Below, one piece after another: positions 14,000 through 24,645 of a stretch of 64,000 nt of DNA; position 1 is the first letter of the stretch; each line of letters begins with the position of its first letter. A program made the translations under genes and the position numbers. Source of the DNA: Labyrinthula sp. Ha (taxonomy: Eukaryota > Sar > Bigyra > Labyrinthulida > Labyrinthulaceae). The DNA lies in contig JAALGZ010000003.1 in assembly GCA_015227615.1 (NCBI GenBank), forward strand, positions 744,001-808,000, written 5' to 3'. The notes under the pieces were generated by a model. It was not told the origin of the DNA. It was given only the letters and a program-made list of their open reading frames with translations, and searched no databases.

Positions 14000-14350
14000 A
14001 CTGGCAAGCTAACCTCATAAGGTAAAAGCTTGATGGTGTACTCTGTTGCGGTGATGAGAACTAGTTAAACAGGTTTCTGCTTTTGTGGTAAATGTGCCTC
14101 CGCAACAACTGGCAGTTTAAGAACCTGTTATGGTTTGCAGCACAAAATTTCAACTTACTAAGCCATTTATAGAAAAAGGCCTTCTCTAGAAAATCTAAAA
14201 GAAGAGCGATGAAATTTATTAGTGAAGTAAAAGATCTAACACTAGCATATGATATACTACTGTCCAAAACTTTTTTGAAAATACTTGTTGTACGTTTAGC
14301 ACCCAAGCAGGGTTATGAATCTTGCTTTGGAACTCACACTTTCTCATTAC
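14000..14350 (-). mobile_element. Ty1/copia-like retroelement fossil (reverse transcriptase region)
   Basis: A minus-strand stretch (open part 14061-14306) resembles the fingers/palm part of a Ty1/copia reverse transcriptase: a conserved Phe-Leu-Asn segment followed at family spacing by an Ile-Tyr segment. It is heavily broken, no flanking long terminal repeats were recognised, and neighbouring parts are too worn to assign. It should be regarded as an old, dead copy. The call rests on motif resemblance only, and the true ends are not known. Confidence 0.35.
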
Positions 14351-15173
14351 AGGATGACATATTTAAAGTAAAATATTAATTTGAAGTCAAAACAGGGTCA
14401 ATAAACATATTCTTACTCTAAGCAATCAAAGCTAAACGGAATGAAACTGAATAAGCTTAAGCACAACGACAATTAAACTTAATATTTTCAGTTTCCTCCA
14501 CCAACAAGATCTATTAACTAAGACCCGTGCTCCTGTTGGCCATAGCAAAGGCAGTTCGCACTAGCAAACTTGTCTTCAAAGGAGTTCAAGAAGTTTAGAG
14601 CATATTCTTCAAGACCTGAAACCACACTGAAACTTCTTCTGTTTCTCCCAAATACAAGGAAGTTAATTTGCGTAAATGTCCCTTTAACCCAATATTTCAG
14701 CCCTTTGTCCTGTATTGAACAACAATCCATTTAATTCTTACTATTTTTTCTTTATTCAGCTACTATTACTTACTTTTTCCTAAAGCAATATGGTTCTCAA
14801 AACGAAGAACAACTATAATAAGAACATAGGAAACTTACGAGTTTTACAACTTATGTTTCTTTATTCTTTATTCATTTATTATTGTTTCTTATTAAGAGCC
14901 AGTGCTAAACGGTATAAAACCTGTTATTCCCATAATTGAAATTCATGCCAACTTCGTAAAAATCAACGGATAAAAGGCATGTACGAAAAAGACATTTGAA
15001 GAACGATCGGGAACAAGGTAAAAGTGAAAGAAAAGAATTTAAATAGTTACCAATTAACCGAATAACCAACATAAACAACTTGTATTATTCTTATTGAAAC
15101 ACTTTAGAGATATTAGTTTCTTTTGCTATCCTTCGATAAGCTGTTTGTTTGCTAAGTTTGTGTAGTTGTTGAA
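14351..15173. other. AT-rich spacer upstream of the kinase gene
   Basis: No gene is supported here. A short minus-strand frame (14518-14730) has no recognisable domain and may belong to the fossil at 14.0-14.35 kb. The last 150 bp before the kinase ATG are the probable promoter and 5' UTR; no clear TATA box stands out from the AT-rich background. Confidence 0.5.
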
Positions 15174-16931
15174 ATGGGAAACTGCTTGCCAAGAAAAAAG
15201 AAAGAAGAGGAAGATTTCAACGTTGATTTTCAGTACAATCTTGTCCAAACGAAGAATGTCAAACGAAAAGTAACAGATGACTTCATTCTTGGCCAACTAC
15301 TAGGAGAAGGTATCACCGGAAAAGTTCACTTGGTCTATGCTAAACCAAAAGAGGGAGTTAATGCCCCGCAAGAAACTCTTAAGAAGTTTGCCATGAAAAG
15401 CATCAACCTCGAAAGATTTGAAAAATCACAACTGAAAGAACTTGAAACAGAAATAAACTTGCTTAGATCACTTGATCATCCGAACATTATAAAAATTTTT
15501 AAGGTGTACAAGGCCAAGAAGAACATCCATATTATTATGGAGTTGCTCACTGGTGGTGAATTATCAAAACGGATTTTACGAAAAGAGACGGAAATTATAT
15601 CAGTTTCTTCTCAAATTCTTTCGGCTTGTAAATATTGGCATAGTAGAAATATAGTACACAGAGATCTCAAACTGGAAAATATACTTTTTGTAAGTAAGAA
15701 TTCTCTGGAAGTGAAAATTATTGATTTTGGATTGGGTTGTTGGTTTCAAAATGAGGCACATAACCAGGTCAAAGCAGCGCACCTTCAATCTCAAGTATCT
15801 CTGACCTCAAACCAATCTGAATCCAAGTTTAGTTTACCAAGTGCGCAATCTGGTTTCTCAAAACTTTCCCAATTTGGTAAACCAAAAACCCCAACGAAGG
15901 CCAAGCTGCAGAGGTTGATGTTAAGCACAGTGGGAACCTCTTATTTCATTAGCCCGGAAGTCATTCTCAGTGAAGGATATGATAATTCCTGCGATGTGTT
16001 CTCTATTGGTTGCATCATCTATATCCTCGTTACTCATAAACCACCATTTCCAGGGAAAAAAGAAGAAGAAATATTTTACAACATAGTAAACACTCCACCG
16101 AATTTTTCTTCTAAGAATTGGAGCCGAATCTCACCTGAAGCCCAGATCTTAGTGCAAAAGTTACTAGAGAAGGATCCAAAGAAACGGAGCACTGCTGCTG
16201 AAGCTCTACTTTCTCCTTGGTTTGAATCAACAAAAACTTTAACAGCTATATCTAAGTGTAGTTTCTCAGAGGCTGATTCGGACATTGTGAGTAGTTTTCA
16301 ACGGTTCGTAAACTATCGATGGATGAGACAGGCTGGTTTAATGGTGATAGCCTATCAAAGAAGTAGTGGTTTAAGTAAGTTAAGAGAAGCTTTTCAAGAG
16401 TTTGATATTTATAAGACAGGAACAATTATGTTTGAAGAGTTAAGGATTGTGTTGGAAAGATATGGCATGGCTACAAAAGAGATTGAACAGTTGTTTAACA
16501 AACTAGATATGGACAGGTCAGGGCAGATTCGTTTCATGGAATTCTTAGCTGCTACGATTGAACTAGAAGAAATTTCAGAGAGTGAGATTTTAGATGCTTT
16601 TGAGCATTTGGACACTGATCACTCAGGTTATATAACTAAGAAAAACCTGAGGGGTTTGCTTGGTAAATCATACTCGAAGCAAGAAATTGAAAAAATGATT
16701 TTAGAGAGTGATTTAACAGGAGATCATAAGGTATCTAAGAATGAGTTTTTGCAAATAATGAAAGGTCAAAAAGAAAGAAACAAGTTTCCTTTGACAAGGA
16801 CAGATATCCAATCAGCCCTTAGAGAAGAAATAGCAGATGAAGAGAGTAAGAAAGATATTGAACAAGAGCAGGTTACAAAAGACCCAATATTGAAGGAAAC
16901 CAAGACTGATGGTGTAGTGGTAATTAGCTGA
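15174..16931 (+). CDS. Calcium-dependent protein kinase (CDPK), N-myristoylated type
   Basis: 585 aa, one exon, ATG in GAAATGG context. The N-terminus MGNCLPRKKK offers Gly2 for myristoylation, Cys4 for palmitoylation and a basic patch, predicting plasma-membrane attachment. The Ser/Thr kinase domain has a glycine loop GEGITGKV (44-51), the ATP lysine in FAMK (75), HRDLKLEN (162-169), DFG (184-186) and GTSYFISPE (254-262). A CDPK-type junction then leads to four EF-hands: loop 1 (411-422) is degenerate, loop 2 (445-456, DMDRSGQIRFME) is canonical, loop 3 (480-491) has Asn at position 12, and loop 4 (513-524) is near canonical. Calcium binding should release the autoinhibitory junction. The activation segment carries an extra ~50 residues rich in Ser, Gln and Lys between DFG and GTSYF. 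The gene lies tail to tail with DRG1, 71 bp apart. Confidence 0.95.
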   Translation: MGNCLPRKKKEEEDFNVDFQYNLVQTKNVKRKVTDDFILGQLLGEGITGKVHLVYAKPKEGVNAPQETLKKFAMKSINLERFEKSQLKELETEINLLRSLDHPNIIKIFKVYKAKKNIHIIMELLTGGELSKRILRKETEIISVSSQILSACKYWHSRNIVHRDLKLENILFVSKNSLEVKIIDFGLGCWFQNEAHNQVKAAHLQSQVSLTSNQSESKFSLPSAQSGFSKLSQFGKPKTPTKAKLQRLMLSTVGTSYFISPEVILSEGYDNSCDVFSIGCIIYILVTHKPPFPGKKEEEIFYNIVNTPPNFSSKNWSRISPEAQILVQKLLEKDPKKRSTAAEALLSPWFESTKTLTAISKCSFSEADSDIVSSFQRFVNYRWMRQAGLMVIAYQRSSGLSKLREAFQEFDIYKTGTIMFEELRIVLERYGMATKEIEQLFNKLDMDRSGQIRFMEFLAATIELEEISESEILDAFEHLDTDHSGYITKKNLRGLLGKSYSKQEIEKMILESDLTGDHKVSKNEFLQIMKGQKERNKFPLTRTDIQSALREEIADEESKKDIEQEQVTKDPILKETKTDGVVVIS

Positions 16932-17002
16932 TAGCAAGCTTTTGGTATTGGTCTTTATAGTCTGTCTTTTGATACTTGTGTTCTATTTAAAAACTTTGCC
17001 TG

Positions 17003-18240
17003 TTAGATCTTCTTAACAATCTGCATTACATCTTCATCATGCAACACGTGTGCTAAACCAACTTTCTGGGGTTGATGTTTAACACTTGTACCCCAAACAT
17101 ATGCAAATTTAAATTGTGAACGGATTCCTTTATGTAACCTATACAGTAAAAAATATAAGAAAATATACCGATCACAAAATTCTCCTACAGTAGGTCCATT
17201 GTGATGAAGAATAACAGGAGCATTAAAATCTGGAATTTGTCCTTTTGGTTTAGTATAGATACGAATCATTTTACAGTACTCCCATATTTTTTCTAAGAGC
17301 TCGTCTAGGTTCCATTCATCTTTTGCTGAAATAGGTACATAGTGAGGAACTTGATCAAGTAGATCAAGTTCCTGCATGCTAATCCCATCAATTTTATTCA
17401 GAACGTATATACAAGGCATGTAAACAACACTACCTTCTATGACGTCAATTAAATCCTGGGAAGTGCAGTTATCTCTCAGCGTAACTTCTGCATTATGTAT
17501 TTTATACTCTTTTAAAATACTAACAACAGTTTCTTCATCCAAATGAGTTATTTTCACATCCTTTGGAACATTTATGTTGAAAGTAACTCCTCCTTTATCC
17601 TTCTTTCGAAAAGTAAGATTTGGCTTCTGTTTATTCAGCCGAATGTTGAACCCTTCAAGTTCCTTTTCAATCAATTGTTTATGTGTAAGTGGTTTTTGCG
17701 AGTCCAAGACAATAAGTATGGTGTTACATGTACGTGCCGTTCCTATAATCTGTCTTCCTCTACCTTTTCCATCTTTAGCTCCTTCAATTATACCAGGTAA
17801 ATCAAGTAGCTGGATTTTAGCTCCTTTATAATTGATTGTTCCTGGAATAGCTGTAAGTGTAGTAAACTCATAGGCAGCAACTTCTGATTCTGTTCCAGTC
17901 AGTTTGCATAGCAGAGTACTTTTCCCTAGAACTTACTCAAAAGATAAAAGACACCTACTGAAGGAAAACCAACTAAACCAACTCGTGTATCTCCTGATTT
18001 AGTGACATCAAAACCCTCTCCAGCTAAATTTTATGAAAAATAATCGTTTTACGGCCTCCACCAGATGATTTGTTTCCAAAGAGCAGCTCTGATTTCAGTT
18101 TAGCTAGTTTGGCCTTCAGGATACCTAAGTGCTTTGCTGTTGCTTTATTTTTTTGAGTTCGGGCCATTTCTGCCTAGTAGACTTCATGAATAGAGAGCTA
18201 GCTTTACCTCAATCTCAGCAATTTTCTGTACAACTGACAT
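17003..18240 (-). CDS. DRG1: DRG1-type developmentally regulated GTP-binding protein, five exons
   Basis: An OBG-family GTPase of the DRG1 branch that acts with ribosomes. Five exons (18240-18208, 18173-18053, 18023-17955, 17925-17169, 17138-17003) join to 1116 nt, giving 371 aa plus TAA, close to the usual 367 aa. Introns are 18174-18207 (34 nt), 18024-18052 (29), 17926-17954 (29) and 17139-17168 (30). Splicing restores family landmarks: [27 protein letters not shown], the P-loop GFPSVGKST (interrupted by intron 3 inside the Gly codon), [22 protein letters not shown], and a C-terminal TGS domain ([29 protein letters not shown]). Intron 4 has no stop and keeps frame, so unspliced RNA would insert ten residues in the TGS domain. 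The start is the ATG matching the family's N-terminal KIAEIE motif. Confidence 0.95.
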
Positions 18241-19899
18241 AGTTTGATATTGTTGTTCTTCTGCCTCTTGTTGCTTCTTTGTTTGGCCAGGGTGTCGTTG
18301 CAACCTGCTTTAGGATATTAAAATATCTTAATTCGTTCATTTCGACAATAAAACGAATTCTGAAACATAGTTTCATATGATGAAACCATTACAAACTACC
18401 TTTAGACAACAAAAGTACTTCAAAAAAAAATGGAAAAGCCATTAATGAATAATAAATTGCAGTTGAATGTTTTTTCGTATTACAACCGCACCATTGGGTT
18501 CTCATTATTGTAAATGATAAGGTATGTAGATTGCCCAGCCTCAGAAAAGATAACAGGTTTGTCGTGCACAAGGCGCAGTAATTAAGTGTTATAGCTTATA
18601 ATCCCTCTTATGGGAAAATTTTTATTCCATGTTCAGATGTATTACTTAAGGTCTCTATTGATACTAAAAAGATATTGAAACATAACTACACAATAGCCTA
18701 GATAATGCCATAACATCTCAAATATGCTCAAACACCTTGCTAGATGCCAATTCTCAGAAAAACGATAGATTATTTTTTTTCCTAGTATGAAGGATTTTTA
18801 TTATTGTTATTTTTAAATAAATGCAGCGCAATTTTGCTCCGTGGATGATGATTATGAAGAGAAAGGAAACAACTTTGGGTTGTATAGTGCATGATGAAAA
18901 ACTCTGAAAACTTGGTAAGCTAAATAAAGTTATTGCAGCTATTTTGGTGGCATTAAGGGCACCAGATATTAGCCAAATATTGGAAAGGTAATATTAAGTC
19001 TTTAAGAACATTTGACAAGGTAAACATGCAAGAATTCTTGAACCAAACTAAAACGTTTGTTAGAACAAGAAGGGGATGTATTTTTGTTCTTACTAAATTG
19101 ATTTATCCATTTTATCTAGTATACACTACTATTGAAATAGACGAGGCAACAAAGATGTTTACAAACCAATTGGAACTGAAATGGAGGGCTCATAGATAGT
19201 TATTTAAACAGCAAGACAGGAATATATTCCTAAGAGTCTGCTAAAAAGTAACCAGCTACAATATTATTATCTAAGTATGCTAAGAGAGCTCTGAAAATTT
19301 CGTATAGATTGGAATTTGGTTATATCCACAATCTTTAGAAGAATTCCAGATGACAACTGCGCTAACGACTGAGACCCATTGTTTCTGAGAGCCCATTAAA
19401 ATGAAGTGTTAGCTAGCCTTGAGAAGAGATTAATAACTCATAGTAGATCAATATCTAAGAAACCATCTTACAAATTTTCTTTTTCCATCTATAAATATCT
19501 CAGTACGGGTATGAAATATAGAACCGGCTGTAAGAGAATAGGTACTAAAGAAAAAATTAAGGCAAGAAATGCAACTCCAGGGTGAAAACTACATCCATAA
19601 CAGACTGAGGCTTTTTAAAGAGGCAAAATTTAAAAGGTTTCACAACTCACAAAATAATATGTATATCAACAATATGTGATCAGCAACATATTTTAATCAG
19701 TGGGTTTTCCGTACTCAGTGTTTCAACTCCATCGCTAACGGAGATTTTCTTGTCTTGAGCACTGATAAGGATATTCCAAAATAAAATGTATCATTTGACC
19801 GACCTAAGAAGAGTTAGCACTAGATGAAGAACTATGTTGAATTAAGATTCCATGAAATTACTGAAATTTTTATTTGGATGTGATCATCAAGTGATGCTT
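18241..19899. other. AT-rich spacer without a convincing gene
   Basis: The first ~200 bp above the DRG1 ATG should hold its promoter. Beyond that, only short unrelated open frames occur and no domain is recognised. The base composition and lack of long frames match the other decayed spacers. Confidence 0.45.
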
Positions 19900-20400
19900 G
19901 CAAGAAAATATTTCTTAATAGATTTTATTGTTGAACATACAAGCATAACAACACATTTATATCAACCAGATTAAGCATGAGCAATCTAATTTCTACATAA
20001 ACTATTTACTCCGCTTACCGAAGAAGCAGAACTAGTTTGAAATGTAGATGCTTTATACATTTATTCAACGAAGTGTGTGCAAGCATTTTTAAAAGCAAAA
20101 TATCAGCTCCCAATTGGCAACTAAGAATAAGTTTCTGAGTTGAGACCATCTGCTCCTAACCAGTTAAAAGCATAATATATTGCTCATGGTGCAAAAACAA
20201 TCATATACTGCTTAGGGGTTACATAACCTCTTCTGTAAATAACAAGAGTATAGTCAAAGTAACCTCTTGCGTTCTTACTGCGCTCCAGTGTTGATTGCAT
20301 TCAAAGATGGTATGATTCTCTACGCCTTGATAGTTAGGAAGGAGTAAGCTGAATCTGAAATTAAATCTTCACTCTACCAGGTATTAATGAAAAATTAAAT
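19900..20400 (+). mobile_element. Possible copia-like retroelement fossil (RNase H-like trace)
   Basis: A plus-strand stretch around 20150-20300 faintly recalls the end of a Ty1/copia polyprotein (RNase H region), with an Asn-Lys-Ser segment at the place of the family's Asp-Asn-Gln-Ser motif. It is broken many times, no terminal repeats are visible, and the ends are approximate. This is a weak, tentative call; chance resemblance cannot be excluded. Confidence 0.2.
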
Positions 20401-21198
20401 AAGTCATTAGCGTTGCATTAAACTGTGAAGTGTCAACAGTAGCTTGAACTGTTGGCCAAAGTGACTTGGAATTGCAGCTACCTTAACTAAGCAACCGAGC
20501 TGAAAACTATTGTAACATGTACATGCTATTATCAAGTAGAACTTCAATTATATAAATTGTATATTTATATTTTATTTTTAATTTTTCCAGAGCGATATCA
20601 TCCAAGAAATGTATTAAAAAACTAGCAAATAAAATTGAAAATCTTTTTGAGATGTCCCACTTGACGCAATGTTTGCGGCTAAGGTTTGAGCAATCACCCG
20701 AAATTATATTTGTTAAACGTGGAGAAAGCTACAAGCAAAATAAGTCTTTTGGTATACATTATTGACTTCTCTCTTGAGGAGAAACTGTACATGTGTGATA
20801 AATTGCTTTCAAGAAGACATTTAACAGTATTTTAGCATCCCATCTCAGGTATTTTTTCATTCTGAACCTGTCTTTTGTCCACAACTTATTACCTTTGCAG
20901 TAGGGATGTCCACTTAGGAGAAGGGATGTTAATGATCTGTCGTGACGAGAGATTTTCTCGCGTTATGGTAGTAAGATTAAAAACTTTACGCGTATGTTTA
21001 AAGATTAAAACTTTACTTTCCATATTAAGCTTAAGCTAATATTATAACTACAAAACAATAATATATCTAAAAGCTTGAGATTCCCATCGATATCCCTGCT
21101 CCTCTGTCGTTACATAATAAGTGCCATAGCGAAGCTGTATCTCAATATTGCATTACCGCATGTAGAAAATTTCCCCTATTTTCAATTATAGAACACAG
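20401..21198. other. Spacer and probable promoter of the Zn2Cys6 gene
   Basis: No coding signal was seen. The last ~150 bp before the ATG at 21199 are the likely promoter and 5' UTR. No defined element can be supported beyond AT-rich background. Confidence 0.4.
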
Positions 21199-22413
21199 AT
21201 GCAACTATTGAAAGAAGCAAGTGTTAAAGAAACAAATCAAACCATTATCAATTATCAACGTTTTGAAGATTATGTGGAATATAGAAAAACATGTCAATCA
21301 TGTGCTTCTCAGAAGCGAAAATGTGGGGGCGAGAAACCTTGTTGCAGCCGCTGTATTCGTCTTGGGAAAACTTGTTTTTACGAGCCTGTAAAGCAAAGAG
21401 GAAGGAAGAGAAAAGATAGAGGAAATATAAAATTACATAAAATCATGAAATTACGTCATGATAACCAGTTGAAAAGCTATGGAAATCATTCTTTAGTCTC
21501 GTTTCTGTTCAACTCAGTCTTGCGAAGTACAAAAGCTGCTTCCGTCTCGGTTCTTAATTTTGATATATCTCGACATTTATCTGCTTTCAGAAGTCATTGC
21601 GTATCAAAAAATTTAGATCCAAGCTATTTTCCTGTGAGTTCCATTGCTTCAGCATTATCCAAAGAGGATAATTCTTTTTTTTTTTCAGATGTCAATTCCA
21701 GGAAGCTGGATTGGAAAGATTGGAAAGAATTTTCCTTATTTGATCCAAGGGTGGGCAGTGAGTTCAACAAAACTGTTAAAATGACTCCTATGCTTGCTGG
21801 AATGGTTTTACTTCCGCTGCGTCGTGCCAAGTATAACAACTCATTTCCATGTGTGCGAATCAGATCTGACATTTCCACAACAGCAAACCCAAAAGAACGA
21901 TATCTTGATGTAGAAATGAATCTCGAGTTTACTCGGGTATTTGGTGTAACTGTAGAAAATATTCGAGAAGCATTGAGTAATTCACTATTAGGTTTCTTAC
22001 CTTTTGGTACGGGAATAATGTCTTCAATTTCACCTGAAGATGAACTTAGAAGATACTTAGAGATACACTGTCTCAAAATGCAGTTCTTACCTAAACCTCA
22101 ATCAGTGCCTTGGCTTTGGGAAAGTTTTGATATATCTCCGTTCAAGTTGTATATTAACTCTGGGAAGAAAAACGAAACCGCGTCTTTTATTCTCACTTCT
22201 GCAATTCGATACTTGAACACAAATGATGTTGTCTTTGAGGAAGTTTATATTGCTCCTAAACCAGTTGAAGAACTTATGGAAATACCTGATAAACAACATC
22301 AACCGAATGATGGAGTTGTTTCTAATTTCGATAATGAAATGGAAAATTTGATGGAAATAATTTCCCCTTGCGATGCAGCTCCACTAGATATTTTTCTGGA
22401 AAATCCGTTTTGA
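21199..22413 (+). CDS. Zn2Cys6 (GAL4-type) zinc-cluster transcription factor
   Basis: 404 aa, single exon, ATG start. The zinc cluster lies near the N-terminus: Cys32-x2-Cys35-x6-Cys42-x6-Cys49-x2-Cys52-x6-Cys59, with the basic stretch ASQKRK between Cys35 and Cys42 that contacts DNA in this family. A strongly basic tail follows (KQRGRKRKDRG, AT-hook-like or nuclear localisation signal). The rest has no recognised domain; residues about 220-330 could be a globular ligand or dimer domain. Zn2Cys6 factors are best known from fungi but also occur in several algae and protists. The stop codon is only 13 bp from the stop of the convergent gene at 22427, so the two 3' UTRs must overlap. A GTGAGT...T-tract-CAG block at 21634-21688 was considered as an intron and rejected because its removal breaks the frame. 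Confidence 0.85.
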   Translation: MQLLKEASVKETNQTIINYQRFEDYVEYRKTCQSCASQKRKCGGEKPCCSRCIRLGKTCFYEPVKQRGRKRKDRGNIKLHKIMKLRHDNQLKSYGNHSLVSFLFNSVLRSTKAASVSVLNFDISRHLSAFRSHCVSKNLDPSYFPVSSIASALSKEDNSFFFSDVNSRKLDWKDWKEFSLFDPRVGSEFNKTVKMTPMLAGMVLLPLRRAKYNNSFPCVRIRSDISTTANPKERYLDVEMNLEFTRVFGVTVENIREALSNSLLGFLPFGTGIMSSISPEDELRRYLEIHCLKMQFLPKPQSVPWLWESFDISPFKLYINSGKKNETASFILTSAIRYLNTNDVVFEEVYIAPKPVEELMEIPDKQHQPNDGVVSNFDNEMENLMEIISPCDAAPLDIFLENPF

Positions 22414-22426
22414 GAAATTTTCAAGG

Positions 22427-23572
22427 TCAAAAATAGTCAGAATAAAAAAGAGCACTTGGTTTGTACGCTTGTTTATACCTTTGAAGTGGGCTTTGTGAAT
22501 ACTTTCTCTTTGAAGAAACAACTCCAGTGTGTTCAACTAAATTGGGCAGCACATAATACGTTGAGACAGATGTTTTTCTTGTGAACTCATCTACTAGTAA
22601 ATCTATCGGAGTACTACAGATTTTTTGGGAAGAGATTGAATCTAAGTGTAGAAACAGTTTTTCGTTTGCTGAAGCTGAGATTACTGTTCCAACAGTTGAA
22701 GCACCAAAATATGGGACTGGAACTAATTTAAAATCAAATATATTCTTCCTATAAAAGAAGAACTCCGAAAAAATTGTATTTTGTTTTCCAACAAGAAGAA
22801 GAACAACAAGAATAAGAATATATTCTATAACAGCTATAACTAAGCTTTCAAATTTTCTGTTCTTGCAGTACAATAGAGAGTAAAATGTAACCGTAGAAAA
22901 AAACAATGGGAATATCACAAGGCTAAAGATATCTTGAGGCGTGTTTGACCATCCAGACCAGAAATCGGTAACGAATAGTTTTAAGAAAAAATCTTCCTGT
23001 TCGATGAATTTAAAGATCTTTCCTAGTTTTTCTAAGTAGTGGTTTGTTATGAAAGCATCATCTTCAAGTATCAGCGTATAAGGTGATCCTAGACATTTCT
23101 TGAGAGCAGACTTGAAAAGGTAAAATTCTTTATATATTTCGACACTAGATGAACAATTTTGATGTTCAGTAGGTTTTGTGATATTATATACTTGAAAAGT
23201 TTGTTTTGGATCAAAGGCAGTTGCTAAGTTTTGGTTATCTTCATATATAAATACATTTATTATTACATTTTTTTTCTTTTTTCCATAAATAAGAGAATTT
23301 AAAATATATTTTATATCTTCATATGTTCTATCAGCTGTTAATAAACACAAGCAAATGTCTTTGTTCTTTTCTTCTGAATGACGATAATAATGTTGGTTAT
23401 TGGAAAGATCAAACTGAGAATAAAACTGATCTAAATCGTGTTGTGTTGGATTATAGAACCTTGAATATCTCAATTTAACGAGTTTAGGTAAAATTAAGGA
23501 GTTGAAAAATAGAAAAGTTATTCCAAGTGCAATTGTAGTTCTATACAGGAACCTCAAAATTAGCAAACTCAT
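22427..23572 (-). CDS. PGAP4-like GPI-anchor glycosyltransferase (TMEM246 family)
   Basis: 381 aa from the ATG at 23572; the frame stays open upstream to 23656 but contains no ATG there. The architecture matches PGAP4, the Golgi enzyme that adds GalNAc to the first mannose of GPI anchors. It has an N-terminal membrane segment (about 4-25), then a GT-A-like domain with LILEDDA (about 167-173; EDD is the DxD-type metal and sugar-nucleotide motif). This domain is split by two tandem membrane helices (about 214-236 and 241-262), followed by a C-terminal part with PYFGASTVGTVI. The paired helices inserted into the catalytic domain are the family's hallmark. The donor sugar in this organism is unknown. 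Convergent with the Zn2Cys6 gene. Confidence 0.75.
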   Translation of the reverse strand: MSLLILRFLYRTTIALGITFLFFNSLILPKLVKLRYSRFYNPTQHDLDQFYSQFDLSNNQHYYRHSEEKNKDICLCLLTADRTYEDIKYILNSLIYGKKKKNVIINVFIYEDNQNLATAFDPKQTFQVYNITKPTEHQNCSSSVEIYKEFYLFKSALKKCLGSPYTLILEDDAFITNHYLEKLGKIFKFIEQEDFFLKLFVTDFWSGWSNTPQDIFSLVIFPLFFSTVTFYSLLYCKNRKFESLVIAVIEYILILVVLLLVGKQNTIFSEFFFYRKNIFDFKLVPVPYFGASTVGTVISASANEKLFLHLDSISSQKICSTPIDLLVDEFTRKTSVSTYYVLPNLVEHTGVVSSKRKYSQSPLQRYKQAYKPSALFYSDYF

Positions 23573-24595
23573 GATATGAACAAGAAATAACGAAAAAGTT
23601 GTTGAACTGTATCTTGTGGAAAAAAACTTTAAACTGGAGACAACAAAATTTTGCAAACTTTACATATGCGTTTTTCACGAATCTTCTAGGTTTTTACAAG
23701 TCTTCGAGTTCTAGCTATGTGTTTTTCCGACAGGATCTTTTTTTTCAAGAACAGCAAGGTTTCAGGTATTAACACAAGGCCATGTGGCCCATATGGCGAA
23801 ATATATTTTGTGGAATAAAGAAGAGGGAAATTAAAAAGACGCCTGGGGCTATTGGGTCGTAAAACGACAAAAGCTTAGAATTATTTTACCCCTAAGATAG
23901 CTCGTCTTTAGTAAGACAAATAAAATGAGAGAGAGAGAGAGAGAGAGAGTGCTTACCATTTTCATTAAGCAGACGACCTTGGTCGTAGAGCTTGTGTGAA
24001 GTTCTCTTTGTCGTTTTATTTCATTTTCGTACTTTAATTAGTTCCATAGGTTAGTTTATTTGATAGTGTTAGATTGCTCATAGTTTTCTAGGAGAAACCC
24101 TAGGAAGGGTTAGCGTTATGTTGTGAAAAGATTTTGGGAAATTAATTTGTCAATCTAATTAACATAAAAACCAATAAATAAACTAAGTAATTTGTGATCT
24201 CTGAGATAGGAGAACTTAGCTACAAATACTTTAAATCCTTTCAGAATAGGCATGCAAGCGTTGAATTTGTTTGTTTAGTTCATCTAAACATTTCAAGCAC
24301 ATCGTTGTCTAAAATTTTGAGTGATCTGTGACTCTTCTTGCGTCACTTGCTAGATCAGCATCTTGTATCTACCGGTTAGTTACCGGTCAACTGACAAAGT
24401 GGAGGACGGAGTTACATTCTATTGTACTCGTTTTTCTTGGGATTATATCTGATGATTAAAATCAGAATGAAGCACCCTTCTTCTACAATGCCGAAGAATA
24501 TTAAATGTTAATGTGTGCAATTTTTGTTGTGAGTTGAAGATAATTTGTGTTCAAAATCCACTTCGTCGAGTAATCCAGGAGGGTTCGTTTTTTAT
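23573..24595. other. Spacer between the PGAP4-like gene and the MULE element
   Basis: No gene seen. It contains the GA microsatellite (23928-23948), a short hairpin GTCGT-AAA-ACGAC at about 23855, and a TACCGGTTAGTTACCGGT near-palindrome at about 24370. The first ~150 bp should be the promoter of the minus-strand PGAP4-like gene. Confidence 0.45.
23928..23948. repeat. GA dinucleotide microsatellite
   Basis: About ten uninterrupted GA units in non-coding DNA. A similar CT tract occurs at 60161-60180. Confidence 0.95.
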
Positions 24596-24645
24596 ACTCC
24601 GGAGTGTCGTACTGCACATTTCTGATTGGCCGGAATTGGAAATTA
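24596..24645 (+). repeat. Left terminal inverted repeat of the MULE
   Basis: It reads ACTCCGGAGTGTCG..., then CTGATTGGCCGGAATT. It aligns with the reverse complement of 27357-27408 with a small gap and several mismatches. Confidence 0.7.

Noticed and set aside
21634-21688. GTGAGT...long T-tract...CAG block that looks like an intron in the Zn2Cys6 gene
   Set aside because: It is 55 nt, not a multiple of three, and far outside the 28-34-nt size class; removing it breaks an otherwise open frame.
23573-23656. Upstream extension of the PGAP4-like protein by 28 residues
   Set aside because: The extension has no ATG; the ATG at 23572 gives the short cytosolic tail plus membrane helix expected for the family.
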